Assembly: GCF_013752535.1 (NCBI RefSeq)
Contig: NZ_CP058348.1
Coordinates: 2,480,001-2,544,000 of the forward strand
Reading direction: 5' to 3'
DNA length: 64,000 nucleotides
Origin: Bdellovibrio sp. KM01
GTDB taxonomy: Bacteria > Bdellovibrionota > Bdellovibrionia > Bdellovibrionales > Bdellovibrionaceae
Shown here: positions 8,601-17,739 of the stretch, piece after piece
Layout: each line of letters opens with the position of its first letter
Numbering within the stretch: the first letter of the stretch is position 1
Translations under genes and position numbers: made by a program
Notes under the pieces: model-generated
The model's input: the letters and a program-made list of their open reading frames with translations, nothing else
The model's database searches: none
What the model was told of the DNA's origin: nothing

Positions 8601-8637
8601 AAAAAAAGGCCTCCGTTTTTGGCGGAGGCCTTTTTTT
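8601..8637. terminator. Rho-independent terminator after the siderophore operon
   Basis: GGCCTCCG and CGGAGGCC arms around TTTTTGG-type loop bases, with seven A on one side and seven T on the other. It ends the minus-strand TonB receptor gene and can act in both directions. Confidence 0.88.
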
Positions 8638-8659
8638 GAGTTTCATTATTTCAAATCTG

Positions 8660-10741
8660 TTACCAGAAATACGTCACGCGTACACCGAACTCACGGGGTG
8701 AATTCACTTGGTAAACTTTTGTTCCATAGTAGGCGTTACTTGCATCGTATGTCACATATTTCTGATCAAGGACGTTACGGATATAGAACTCAGAGTTCAA
8801 TTTCCATTGCGCCATCAGGTACGCCAAAGACGTATCCAAGTACCATTGCTCAGGAGCCGACTTGGTATTCGCAGCATCGCCATAGCTTGAAGACAAGTAG
8901 CGAAGTGTATTATCCCAATTCCACATGTCTGTCGGTTTGAACGTGTAGTTTAAGCTTCCTGTCCATGGGCTTGCGAATGGGAACTCGTTACCGTCATAGT
9001 TTTGATTCAAAGGTCCTTTAAAGTCGATGAAGCGTGTATGATTGTAACCCACACCTGCAGTCAATGCATTGTGTGCATTGATATTGTAAGTCGCTTCCAA
9101 TTCCGCACCGTACACTTCAGAGCTTGCCGCATTCACGATCGCTGAATTGTAAGGGTTGTTCGCCGCATATTGCACCAGAACCTGCTGATCCACCCAGTGA
9201 GTGTAGAACACGTTCGCCGCAACTTTTAGCTGATCTTGGACACGCTTATAGCTTAATTCAAAGTTATGAGTCGTTTCTGGATCGTATTCGGCCACTGTGG
9301 ATGTCCAACGATTCACGCTGACACCACCTGTACGGTAGCCCTGAGTATAGGAAATACCGTAAGAACTGATACCTTCCGTCAGGATGTAACCGATTTTAGG
9401 AAGCAGGATACCGCCCTCTTCGTCACCGCTCGCCGTTCTGGTCGAGCCATACACGATATAAGAATCGTACTTGTTCTTCATGTACTCATAACGAAGACCC
9501 AAGTTCATCGCATGATTTTCATTGAACTTATAAAGCATGGAATCAAAGATCGCATACGTGTTTTGGTATTTCTCAGTTTTTTGACGAACCGGGATTGGAC
9601 CTGGAGCTAACACGTTAAAGTTATAGTCATCTTTGATGATGTAGTCGTGATAGTGCAAACCCAAAACGTTTTTAACTTTTTCGCTTTGGTATTTGTACAA
9701 GTTTTCAACGCTGAGGTAGCTGTCCGTGTGATCCTCATAACGAGTTCCAGCTGTTGCAGCTGAAGTTCCGTCTGCATCGGCGGTCGCGTCCTGGTCACTT
9801 TGCGAGTATGCCAGAATCGTTTCATTAGAGGAGTTTTCGTTGATTTTTTTAGTATAACGAAGGCTTGTCTGTTGATTATTCGTCAACGCACGGTTGTCGA
9901 CATCCTCATACACTTTATAATCAAAAGGATCTGTGGATTGCGAATAAGTTCCGCCAGCTTCATTGTTAAGAACTTTGATGTTCCAACGAATCTCATCAAA
10001 GGCGTTCAATCTATACACTAAATCCTGAGAGATATAGTTCTTATCCTGACGTCCCCAGCGTTCGTTACCCGTCGTGACGTTTTCGATGAAGCCATCATAA
10101 CGTTCCACGTTCACAGACGTACGACCGAACAGGTTTTCGCTTAATTTATAATTGGAAACCACGCCCACTTCTTTATATCCATAGCTACCCAGACCGGCTT
10201 TAACTGCGCCCTCTGTTGCATCGGACGCTTTACGGTGGAACAAAAGGATATTACCCGCAAGCGAGTTGATACCCTGAGTTGTGGATTGGGCACCACGATA
10301 GATTTCCACGTGATCCAAGTCCCAGAAATCAAACGCTCCGGCGGAAATTGCCAAGTCCGTCTGGAAAACATCGTCCACCAGGATCGATGCCAAATTGTCT
10401 TTTTGATATCCTGTTACGCCGATATTGTTAATACCGCGCAGACTGAAGGTGTTATCGTTCTTGTTCACTTGAACGTTGGGAAGACCATTGATGGATTTTA
10501 AGGAGTCGGCCTTAACCCCTTTATCATATGACTCGGCTTGGATAACAGTGATGGATTCTGTACTTTCCAAGTAGGACTTGTCTTCTTTATTACCCAGAAT
10601 CTGCACTTGTTGCAGTTTGTAGGTTTCTGCGGTTTTTTCAGTTGTCGCCGTCTCTGATGCCGTCTGTGGTGGTTGTTCCGCTGTCTGGGCATGCACCAAG
10701 CTTGCCTGGACCGTGAACAATGCTGCGATGAAAATTCTCAT
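8660..10741 (-). CDS. TonB-dependent siderophore receptor
   Basis: A 693-residue outer-membrane receptor. It has a signal peptide (MRIFIAALFTVQASLVHA), a TonB-box-like segment (YKLQQVQILGNK), a plug domain at about 55-165 (SITVIQAESYDKGVKADSLKSINGLPNVQVNKNDNTFSLRGINNIG, DHVEIYRGAQSTTQGINSLAGNI), and a 22-strand-type barrel ending in the aromatic RVTYFW. It is the last gene of the siderophore operon, 23 bases after the hydroxylase gene, in the position iutA holds in aerobactin loci (IutA is 733 residues). It most likely imports the ferric form of the siderophore made by this operon. Sequence alone does not prove the ligand. Expression should be repressed when iron is plentiful. Confidence 0.92.
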   Translation of the reverse strand: MRIFIAALFTVQASLVHAQTAEQPPQTASETATTEKTAETYKLQQVQILGNKEDKSYLESTESITVIQAESYDKGVKADSLKSINGLPNVQVNKNDNTFSLRGINNIGVTGYQKDNLASILVDDVFQTDLAISAGAFDFWDLDHVEIYRGAQSTTQGINSLAGNILLFHRKASDATEGAVKAGLGSYGYKEVGVVSNYKLSENLFGRTSVNVERYDGFIENVTTGNERWGRQDKNYISQDLVYRLNAFDEIRWNIKVLNNEAGGTYSQSTDPFDYKVYEDVDNRALTNNQQTSLRYTKKINENSSNETILAYSQSDQDATADADGTSAATAGTRYEDHTDSYLSVENLYKYQSEKVKNVLGLHYHDYIIKDDYNFNVLAPGPIPVRQKTEKYQNTYAIFDSMLYKFNENHAMNLGLRYEYMKNKYDSYIVYGSTRTASGDEEGGILLPKIGYILTEGISSYGISYTQGYRTGGVSVNRWTSTVAEYDPETTHNFELSYKRVQDQLKVAANVFYTHWVDQQVLVQYAANNPYNSAIVNAASSEVYGAELEATYNINAHNALTAGVGYNHTRFIDFKGPLNQNYDGNEFPFASPWTGSLNYTFKPTDMWNWDNTLRYLSSSYGDAANTKSAPEQWYLDTSLAYLMAQWKLNSEFYIRNVLDQKYVTYDASNAYYGTKVYQVNSPREFGVRVTYFW

Positions 10742-10764
10742 TACTCTCTCTTCCTTCTTTCCCT

Positions 10765-12042
10765 TTATAATCCTTTATAGCTAACAAAATTAGGAACCAT
10801 TTTCGATGTTTTATAGTGCTCTTTACCCAGCATATCGTTCAGGATGGTTGCGGATCTCCACGCCATCAAGCTCGTTTGCGGTTCAGAGATTCCATGTCCG
10901 TGACGGCTAAAGTTCATGGCATAGATCTTATTCTGCGAAGGCCCCTTCCATTTCACAGAGAAATTCTTCTGCAAAACAAAGCGACCTGTGTTGTCGAAAT
11001 CAATCAGGTGTTGAATCGGCTCAATGATGTGCGGAATGCGGGTTCTAAAGCCGGTGCTTAGGATCACGATATCCGCATGGTGCGTTTCAGTTTTGTTCGA
11101 GAACGTGCTGCTGACAGTCAGTTTATAGCCATTCCCCGCCTCTTCCAGGCGATCCATGCAACGGGAAGGCAGGATCTCCACGATCGCCTCACTTTGATGA
11201 ACGTGACGAAGTTGATAGATATCATTGTAAAGAGCTTCCAAATACTCTGGAGTATTCCCGTCAGAAGCCATTTTCTGATGGCGCACGATAGGATCTTTAA
11301 GGTTTTGATCTAAACCAAAGAATTCTTCCACGTAATAAGGTGTGAAGTATTCATTCACGAACGGAGAATTGTCCAACGGTTCCAAGTTCGCGCGGCTGGA
11401 AATCAGTCGCGTGCTGCATGGCTCTCCCCATTTGCCTTTAAAGCAATTGCGAAAGATCTCGATCCCCGTTTGCCCGCCACCAATAACAACTACGTTCTTA
11501 CCCGTGACATCCAAAGTTTTAAGATAAGGCGATTTTGCGTGGAATACTTTAGGACCGATGAAGTCTTTGGCAAAATCAGGAACGTTTGGAGTTAGCCCCG
11601 TTCCGATACAGATATTGTCGGATTTAGCGATGTTGTTACCAGAACGAACCTGGAATTGACCATCTTTGAAATTTACTTCGTCGATTTGCGCGCCAAAGTT
11701 CAAACGGTGGTTTAATTGCTTACTTACCCACTGGCAGTACATTTCAAATTCACGGCGAGTCACCACTTGGCGATTCGTGTTCATGAAAGAATAATACAAA
11801 CCATTTTGAACCAGATAGTTCATGAAGCTGTAAGGGTTTGTCGGGTCCGCCCCCATCACCAGGTCTTTGAGGAAAGACGTTTGCATTTCTGAATCTGCAA
11901 ACATGATTTCTGAGTGCCAGTCGAAACTTGGTTTGCCGTCAAAGAAAGCACTGTGGATCCCCGCAGTTTTATCTGCCAAGGCCGCAAGACTTAGATTGAA
12001 GACGCCGATACCAATTCCTATAAGATTGTATTTTTGTTCCAT
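10765..12042 (-). CDS. iucD: Lysine N6-hydroxylase, IucD-like
   Basis: A 425-residue flavin monooxygenase of the IucD/PvdA/SidA family (E. coli IucD is 445). It uses FAD, NADPH and O2 to hydroxylate the side-chain amine of lysine, the first step of aerobactin synthesis. Visible are the FAD motif GIGIGVFNLSLAALAD (about 8-23), the signature FFDGKPSFDWHSEIMFADSEMQTSFLKDLVMGADPTNPYSFMNYL, the NADPH motif VVVIGGGQTGIEIF (about 180), and the C-terminal IVILSTGFRTRIP. Ornithine or a diamine as substrate cannot be excluded from sequence, but the gene order favours lysine. It starts 1 base after the iucC stop and precedes the receptor gene. Confidence 0.9.
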   Translation of the reverse strand: MEQKYNLIGIGIGVFNLSLAALADKTAGIHSAFFDGKPSFDWHSEIMFADSEMQTSFLKDLVMGADPTNPYSFMNYLVQNGLYYSFMNTNRQVVTRREFEMYCQWVSKQLNHRLNFGAQIDEVNFKDGQFQVRSGNNIAKSDNICIGTGLTPNVPDFAKDFIGPKVFHAKSPYLKTLDVTGKNVVVIGGGQTGIEIFRNCFKGKWGEPCSTRLISSRANLEPLDNSPFVNEYFTPYYVEEFFGLDQNLKDPIVRHQKMASDGNTPEYLEALYNDIYQLRHVHQSEAIVEILPSRCMDRLEEAGNGYKLTVSSTFSNKTETHHADIVILSTGFRTRIPHIIEPIQHLIDFDNTGRFVLQKNFSVKWKGPSQNKIYAMNFSRHGHGISEPQTSLMAWRSATILNDMLGKEHYKTSKMVPNFVSYKGL

Positions 12043-12043
12043 C

Positions 12044-13822
12044 TTACAGTGCTCCTTTATTCAATCCCAACACAATGGGATTCATAAGTTCGTCACCGAC
12101 CATGGGGACCGGGCGTTCGTGGGAGTCGGCATAGCCGATCTTGAAACGCACCTTATTTACCAGCACACGAGGCATTTTTTCCGCCAGAAGGTTGACGCTG
12201 TCATCCACATTCAGGTTTTTCCCCGTAGTTGAAAGATAATCGCGAAGGACCTCACCCAGAATTCCGTAAAATTCGTATTCTGAGTATCCGTCGCACTCTT
12301 GTAAAACTTCAGAGATAAACCGTAGAACCGTGACAAAATGTCCCGTGAACAAATCGTGAATCAAATAATTGCGCGGAAGCTGCAACAAATGGCTCGCCAA
12401 GTTCGCAGACTCCTCTACCAGAACAGAACCCTTCGCCACACGAAGATCACCCTGGAAGTCTTTAATGATCAAACCCACCGGAGCGTGATCTTTAAGTTTC
12501 AAAACAATGTTTTGGCCGTGGGAAACCAGGCCGATGCCGTACTTCAATTGCAGATGGTACAACGGCACCACCACGACTTCGAAATACTTGCGAAGCCATT
12601 GGGACATGGTCAGCCCCGAAGACTTCACATAAGCACCCAGCAAAGAATCACCTTCTGTATCTTTATGAAAGAAACTACCAGTAAGAACTGAAAACTCACC
12701 GGCGCCGGTTTTGGATTCTGCGCACTCTCTCCAGATGGCGCCCAAATATTCGTGATAACGGTACGGCGCCAGGGCCACTTGTTTATAAATCGGATGTTGA
12801 AAGCTTACGCCGGCTTTTTCACTTAAGACTTGGACATTTTTAAGAACGTCGTCTTTCGCGCAAATGTCGTTCATCTTTTGGGACAGCTCACCACCCACCG
12901 GAATGTATTTCGCGGCAATTCCACGAATACTGGAAGTGTTTAGGATAGTAACTGGAAGTTTGATATCCCATAGCCCCGGACGACTGACGTTTGAAAGCGT
13001 ACGAATCGAAATTTGCGGTTGATATTGATCACCGAAAACTCCCAAAGCCTTGATAACGCCCGTGGAAAGCTCGCCGGCAAATTGAACCTGAATAAAACGA
13101 TCCCACTGCCATGGGTGAGCCGGAACAAAAACGTGTTCCGACTTGTTGATTTCAAGGTCAGTCAGTACTTGATTGAAACGCTTTAGTTCTGCTTCATCCA
13201 TGGACTGCGCCAAAATAATTTCCGTACTTACTCCTGGCATTTGTGCTGCCAAGGCGGAGTTTTTACGAACTGCCAACCACATCAAACGAAGCAAGGGCTG
13301 ACTTTCCGGAGCAAACTCTGCTAAATCCCCTTCACTCCACGTGATACGACCTTTATTAAGCAAAAGTTTCGGATGGCCATTGAGGATCGACTGAATTTTG
13401 AGGCCGGACCACTTCGTCATTTCAGTCGAAGTTTGTTCTGCTTGTTTTTGTTCGATCCGCAAATCCGAAAACAGCGTGTTGTGCATTTCTTCCAGGAAGT
13501 TTCCAAGAATAATGTCATCCATGCCGGTTTCTTTTTGGCAGTCGATAAAGAATTGACCAGCACTTTTCACCGGCATTTTAACGCCGTCAACAACGCGTAC
13601 GATGGAGTCGGATTCGACTTTGATATCGGTCCAGATCCCCTGCCAACCCTGACAGTGATATTCGATACCACTTTGCAATGCGAACACAAAGTTCTGGCCG
13701 TCTGTCGTCAATGGCTTCAGAATTTGCTCATAGCTCAGCTCCTGAAGGCTTTTCGCCACCAGGTTCTGATTCACCCGCACCCATGCAGATCCAGAATGAA
13801 GAGTGTTCGCTTTTAAATTCAC
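12044..13822 (-). CDS. iucC: NIS siderophore synthetase, IucC-like
   Basis: A 592-residue NRPS-independent siderophore (IucA/IucC) synthetase (E. coli IucC is 580). It should join a second hydroxamate to the citrate intermediate using ATP. Family landmarks are the N-terminal ILNGHPKLLLNKGRITW, FVPAHPWQWDRFIQ (about 235), the ATP-site TLSNVSRPGLWDIKLPVTIL, and YGIGLVSHGQNIVLKLKDHAPVGLIIKDFQGDLR. The start is placed at GTG 13822: it gives a GTGA overlap with the iucB stop and has AGGG about 8 bases upstream. The ATG at 13858 would add 12 residues, lacks a Shine-Dalgarno sequence and would overlap iucB by 40 bases. Assignment as C rather than A type rests mainly on position. Confidence 0.88.
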   Translation of the reverse strand: MNLKANTLHSGSAWVRVNQNLVAKSLQELSYEQILKPLTTDGQNFVFALQSGIEYHCQGWQGIWTDIKVESDSIVRVVDGVKMPVKSAGQFFIDCQKETGMDDIILGNFLEEMHNTLFSDLRIEQKQAEQTSTEMTKWSGLKIQSILNGHPKLLLNKGRITWSEGDLAEFAPESQPLLRLMWLAVRKNSALAAQMPGVSTEIILAQSMDEAELKRFNQVLTDLEINKSEHVFVPAHPWQWDRFIQVQFAGELSTGVIKALGVFGDQYQPQISIRTLSNVSRPGLWDIKLPVTILNTSSIRGIAAKYIPVGGELSQKMNDICAKDDVLKNVQVLSEKAGVSFQHPIYKQVALAPYRYHEYLGAIWRECAESKTGAGEFSVLTGSFFHKDTEGDSLLGAYVKSSGLTMSQWLRKYFEVVVVPLYHLQLKYGIGLVSHGQNIVLKLKDHAPVGLIIKDFQGDLRVAKGSVLVEESANLASHLLQLPRNYLIHDLFTGHFVTVLRFISEVLQECDGYSEYEFYGILGEVLRDYLSTTGKNLNVDDSVNLLAEKMPRVLVNKVRFKIGYADSHERPVPMVGDELMNPIVLGLNKGAL

Positions 13823-14748
13823 AGGAAGTTCCCTAAAAAGAACTTTTCGCGACGACATTCTAGGAGGGCTGCACGTTTATGAGGGAAATCAAATTCCTTC
13901 ACTTTTCTCCATGCTGGGAATGTCTCAACGTAACGAATAATACGCTGATTGTCTGAACGCGGCTCAGCCATGATCTTGCGCGTGCGTGGTTCTTCCAGGA
14001 ACAAGTAGTGGCTGGCTGATTTTAGAATGGCGTCGGTATTTTTGAAGCCCAGGTATTCCATGTTTCCAATCAATAGATGGAAACCACGATCAAAGGCTTC
14101 AGAGTCATAGTACGGGCCCAAGCGATCTTCCAAAGTCCAGTACATTTCAAAATAACCTACAGGAACACCATCGAATTCAACGAAAGTTGGAATGGAATGC
14201 AAATCCGCTAAACCTTTTTCAAGATATTCTTTAAGTTCAGCCTCTGGTTTTGCCAGTTCCCAGAATTCGTTGACATAAGGTTGATTGTGCCAGAAGTGAA
14301 AAGTCTTAAGATCAGTTTCAACGTCCACTACGCGGAAACTGATTGTCTTTCCGATGCTTGGAACGAAACGAGAATAAAGCAATTCTCCAGGATGTGGCTG
14401 TGGGCGAATCGGATGACGAACATCGCCGGAATACATCCACTGTTCGGCTTTCAAAGTTTGCGTCCCATACGTGCACCATAAAGCGGGATTTTGATAAAAG
14501 TCGGCACGATGAGTTGCGATCTGATTGAGCGAAATTGTTTTAAGCTCGGGCTTGTGGGCAAAAAGATGCTCCGTGGCAACTAACGATGCTGCCGAAGAAG
14601 ACTCCTGGGCATGCAGTTGAACTTTATCGCCACTGTCTTCGATATTATATTTCACTGCTGATTCTGGTCCTGAAACGGTCAGAACTCCGTCAGCCAATTC
14701 TGCTGTAAAGTTCTTCTTTTCTTGAACATGCAAGTAAGTTTGTTTCAT
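13819..14748 (-). CDS. iucB: N6-hydroxylysine acetyltransferase, IucB-like
   Basis: A 309-residue GNAT-family protein of the IucB/RhbD siderophore acetyltransferase type (E. coli IucB is 315). It should acetylate N6-hydroxylysine with acetyl-CoA to give the hydroxamate. The C-terminal half has the family pattern: TFHFWHNQPYVNEFWELA (about 150), FVEFDGVPVGYFEMYWTLEDRLGPYY (about 192-217), DRGFHLLIGNMEYLGF, and the CoA-site region RTRKIMAEPRSDNQRIIRYVE. The N-terminal 120 residues are the less conserved beta-rich part found in IucB-like proteins. The ATG at 14748 has AGGA upstream. It lies 8 bases after iucA and overlaps iucC by 4 bases. Confidence 0.88.
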   Translation of the reverse strand: MKQTYLHVQEKKNFTAELADGVLTVSGPESAVKYNIEDSGDKVQLHAQESSSAASLVATEHLFAHKPELKTISLNQIATHRADFYQNPALWCTYGTQTLKAEQWMYSGDVRHPIRPQPHPGELLYSRFVPSIGKTISFRVVDVETDLKTFHFWHNQPYVNEFWELAKPEAELKEYLEKGLADLHSIPTFVEFDGVPVGYFEMYWTLEDRLGPYYDSEAFDRGFHLLIGNMEYLGFKNTDAILKSASHYLFLEEPRTRKIMAEPRSDNQRIIRYVETFPAWRKVKEFDFPHKRAALLECRREKFFLGNFL

Positions 14749-14756
14749 AAATCGTC

Positions 14757-16535
14757 CTAAGCCTTTGCTGTTATTGCCGCAGCAATGGGGTTTTTAATCA
14801 GATTGTAAATAGCCAATGGATTGGCCGTCGTGTTTTCATTTAAATTTTGCAGGCTGCAAGTGAAGTTTCCTTTGTGCCAGATTTCCGCGTGATCCAAAAG
14901 ATAGTTCAAACAAGACAAATCCTGGGGATTCGAAGCACGAATAGCCAACAAAAAGTTACGCAAATCCGTTACCAACTGATCTTCACTGACCCAGCCATCA
15001 GCGGCGATCGCTGCAATAACATTAAAGGTTGAATTGATCATAAGGTAATAAGCAAACAGGATATTGCCCTTATCATCCAGAATATTTCCGTTTTCCATTT
15101 TTAGGCTGGAAACATCTTTGCCGTACAATGAGAAACCAAAGTGGCTGTATCCCGTCCCTTGGCAATCACGGAAGTAAGCTTTTTCTGGAAAATTAGCTTT
15201 TAGGCTTAAAATCAGATTTTGCTGGTGGGCACCCAAAAGAATTCCGTAATTGGCTTGAGCATGCACCAAGGGCTTAACAGCCACCTCAAGATAACGCGCA
15301 AACCACTGCTCAGAAATCTCGCGTAAAGAACGATGCGTTTTTTCGGCTTCTTTACGAATGGCCTTTTGAATCAGGTTTTCACCACCCAAAGGGTTATCCT
15401 GCGCCAATGTCGAAAGTACGACAGCTTCTTCATTGTTATTTTCTGTAAAGGGATTTTCACGGCAGACTACAATGGATTCCGTCAAAATTTCCCCCGCCGC
15501 ATCTTTGAGGGCCATAAATGCCGGCTCAAAAACGATGTGGAATTGAGGATGTTTACGAGAAAACTCCTGAGCCTTTGACGTCATAAAGACATCATAAACT
15601 TGCAGACCACGAACCACTTCGACCGGAGTCAGGTGACGAATGGAATTCGTCAAACGCAAGGTCAAAGAAAACTTCATCATGTACGGAGAGTGCGCGCCGT
15701 AAATCGAGCGCAATGAAGTCGTCGGATACCATTTTTTGTCGGCCGACCCCAAATCAAGCAGATCACCCTTTTGCAAATAACTTTGCACCACTGAATTTTT
15801 CAAGAGGTGCTGTTTTTGCCAGGGATGAACTGGAAATGGAATAAAACCAGCTTTTAATTTAGCAGAGGCCTGTTCTGAATTTTCAAAGTCTTTTAAGAAA
15901 GCATCCAAGGTCCATTGTTCAACCTGGAATTTGTCGGCTTTTTCATTGGCGAGGATTTCGGGTTTCGCCAGAAACCAGTTCAACGCAAAACTTCCCGCCA
16001 TTTCTGGAGAATACTGACGATAGTCGGCTTCATCGAAGCCTTCCCGCATTTTGGGATAGGGATGAAAATTATGACCGATCATCAGACCTTGTTCAGCCTG
16101 TTGAAAACTCATGGGCCCAGAGTAAATGCTTTTCAAGTCTTTCTGACGGTGTCCCAAAGCCAGCTCTATGTTTTCCACGCTGTTTTTTAGGCGCTCCATA
16201 AAGACGGCATCATTGCCAACGCTGTTCGGGAAAATGGTCGTTAAATGTTTCACCAACTCAGAAGCCACCGTCAAAAAGTCAGCTTCTGTCAGAACGCTGT
16301 CTTTTTGAATGAAGAATAAAGAATGATACTGATGGCGCCCCATCAAAGAACTGCGTGTCAGCGGCAAGAACATGGCCGCGCCATCATTCAGATTCACCAC
16401 CAAGGCTTGCTTACAACCCGTCTTAACAGAAATAGCTGCAGGTGCTTCGATAATGGAGTAATCAAACCACTCACGGAACAGAGAATTAAAGAAACAAGAA
16501 GCTGAATGACGAAGAGAAAGCTCGTGCAAATTCAT
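14757..16535 (-). CDS. iucA: NIS siderophore synthetase, IucA-like
   Basis: A 592-residue NRPS-independent siderophore synthetase (E. coli IucA is 574). It is expected to condense citrate with the first N6-acetyl-N6-hydroxylysine. Landmarks are MIGHNFHPYPKMREGF (about 150), FIPFPVHPWQKQHLL (about 230), TSLRSIYGAHSPYMMKFSLTLRLTNSIRHLTPVEVVRGLQVYDVF, ILLGAHQQNLILSL and FRDCQGTGYSHFGFS. The two Iuc-type genes are only distantly similar, as in aerobactin clusters, which fits two sequential condensations and not a single iterative DesD-type enzyme. It sits directly after the MFS gene (1-base gap). Confidence 0.89.
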   Translation of the reverse strand: MNLHELSLRHSASCFFNSLFREWFDYSIIEAPAAISVKTGCKQALVVNLNDGAAMFLPLTRSSLMGRHQYHSLFFIQKDSVLTEADFLTVASELVKHLTTIFPNSVGNDAVFMERLKNSVENIELALGHRQKDLKSIYSGPMSFQQAEQGLMIGHNFHPYPKMREGFDEADYRQYSPEMAGSFALNWFLAKPEILANEKADKFQVEQWTLDAFLKDFENSEQASAKLKAGFIPFPVHPWQKQHLLKNSVVQSYLQKGDLLDLGSADKKWYPTTSLRSIYGAHSPYMMKFSLTLRLTNSIRHLTPVEVVRGLQVYDVFMTSKAQEFSRKHPQFHIVFEPAFMALKDAAGEILTESIVVCRENPFTENNNEEAVVLSTLAQDNPLGGENLIQKAIRKEAEKTHRSLREISEQWFARYLEVAVKPLVHAQANYGILLGAHQQNLILSLKANFPEKAYFRDCQGTGYSHFGFSLYGKDVSSLKMENGNILDDKGNILFAYYLMINSTFNVIAAIAADGWVSEDQLVTDLRNFLLAIRASNPQDLSCLNYLLDHAEIWHKGNFTCSLQNLNENTTANPLAIYNLIKNPIAAAITAKA

Positions 16536-16536
16536 A

Positions 16537-17739
16537 TTATGCCTCCCCAGACACGACGGTGCGCTGACGGTATAAGACCACGATGCTGACCATCATCAAA
16601 ACAACCAATGAGACCAACAACATTTCCAACGAGAATATTTTAATTTTCAAAGTAAAAGCCGCAAGCGCCCCGCCAACCGCATAACCGATGGTGTTCGCAG
16701 CACTGACGATACCGGCTTTACGCCCCAAGCCCACGTGCTCAGGATCCACTGTCGTCATCAAAGTTAAGTAACAAGGTGGAACCAAAGCGATACCGACTGA
16801 CAAAAATACGATCGCAGTCCAAAGCTGTGATTCCATGTTCATCACTTGTAAAAGAACCGAGCCCGCAAGCAAGGTCAACGCTCCCAAAACCAAAGCCCCC
16901 TGCCATGGATTCTTAAAGAACATACGTCCTAAAAATTGGGTTGCGACAGCAATGACAGCACTCACCAATAACAATTTAGCCATCAAGACACCGGAGTCCT
17001 GACTGGATAAAGAAAAGCTGTGCTTCAAGATGACTGCCAATGAAGAATTTAAAATGCCGATGAAACTTGTGAACAAAACTGCCAACAAGAAAACCCAGCG
17101 CATACGATTAAATGCCAAGCCCCACGCGGAGACCCCGGATTCTATAGCGGCAGCTGTTTTCATTTGTGGCGCTGGCTGACGAAGAGCCCACACGTTGACT
17201 GCCAACAAAGCCACAATCCAAAATAAGAATCCCACCAAAACCTGATCCATATTTTGGCCCCCACTGACCAAAACATAAATCGGCCCTAAAGAGCGACCCA
17301 CATTCAAGCTCATTGAATTTGAAATCATCGCCTTCATCGCCGATTGGGATTCAGACAAATCTACTTGCAATGCTTGGGCAACAGGAACCACAGCGGAAGC
17401 CAGCAAACCATAAATCAGGCGACTGATGATCAAAACCACCAGCACCGCAACCGATCCGATTTTTTCGCCCCACTGAGTAAGCGCCCACAACATCAAAGTG
17501 GAAATGCCAAGCCCCATAAGACCGGCCAGCAAAATTGGCTGACGGCCGACCTTATCACTTTTTGCAGCCCAATAAGGTGAAGACCACAAGAACAGGAACG
17601 ACCCGGCACTGAATGTCGCCACGACAGAGGACAGACTGACATGCATCGTTTCTGCCAAATAAGGCAAAAGCGTGAACAGCAGAATCTGCAGCGCACTGAA
17701 CGTGATCGTATTAAGGTTTGCCAGGATCTCCAAATTCAC
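16537..17739 (-). CDS. MFS transporter, probable siderophore exporter
   Basis: A 400-residue major facilitator protein with about 12 hydrophobic helices. The MFS motif-A-like loop between helices 2 and 3 reads YWAAKSDKVGRQPILLAGLMGLG (about 57-79). It overlaps the PepSY gene by 4 bases (ATGA) and is followed by iucA after 1 base. In enterobacterial aerobactin loci an MFS gene, shiF, occupies the same place upstream of iucA and is linked to siderophore export. By position it is the likely exporter of the newly made siderophore across the inner membrane. Substrate is inferred only from context. Confidence 0.87.
   Translation of the reverse strand: MNLEILANLNTITFSALQILLFTLLPYLAETMHVSLSSVVATFSAGSFLFLWSSPYWAAKSDKVGRQPILLAGLMGLGISTLMLWALTQWGEKIGSVAVLVVLIISRLIYGLLASAVVPVAQALQVDLSESQSAMKAMISNSMSLNVGRSLGPIYVLVSGGQNMDQVLVGFLFWIVALLAVNVWALRQPAPQMKTAAAIESGVSAWGLAFNRMRWVFLLAVLFTSFIGILNSSLAVILKHSFSLSSQDSGVLMAKLLLVSAVIAVATQFLGRMFFKNPWQGALVLGALTLLAGSVLLQVMNMESQLWTAIVFLSVGIALVPPCYLTLMTTVDPEHVGLGRKAGIVSAANTIGYAVGGALAAFTLKIKIFSLEMLLVSLVVLMMVSIVVLYRQRTVVSGEA

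Noticed and set aside
13823-13858. ATG at 13858 as start of iucC
   Set aside because: No Shine-Dalgarno and a 40-base overlap with iucB; GTG 13822 gives a GTGA overlap with AGGG upstream.
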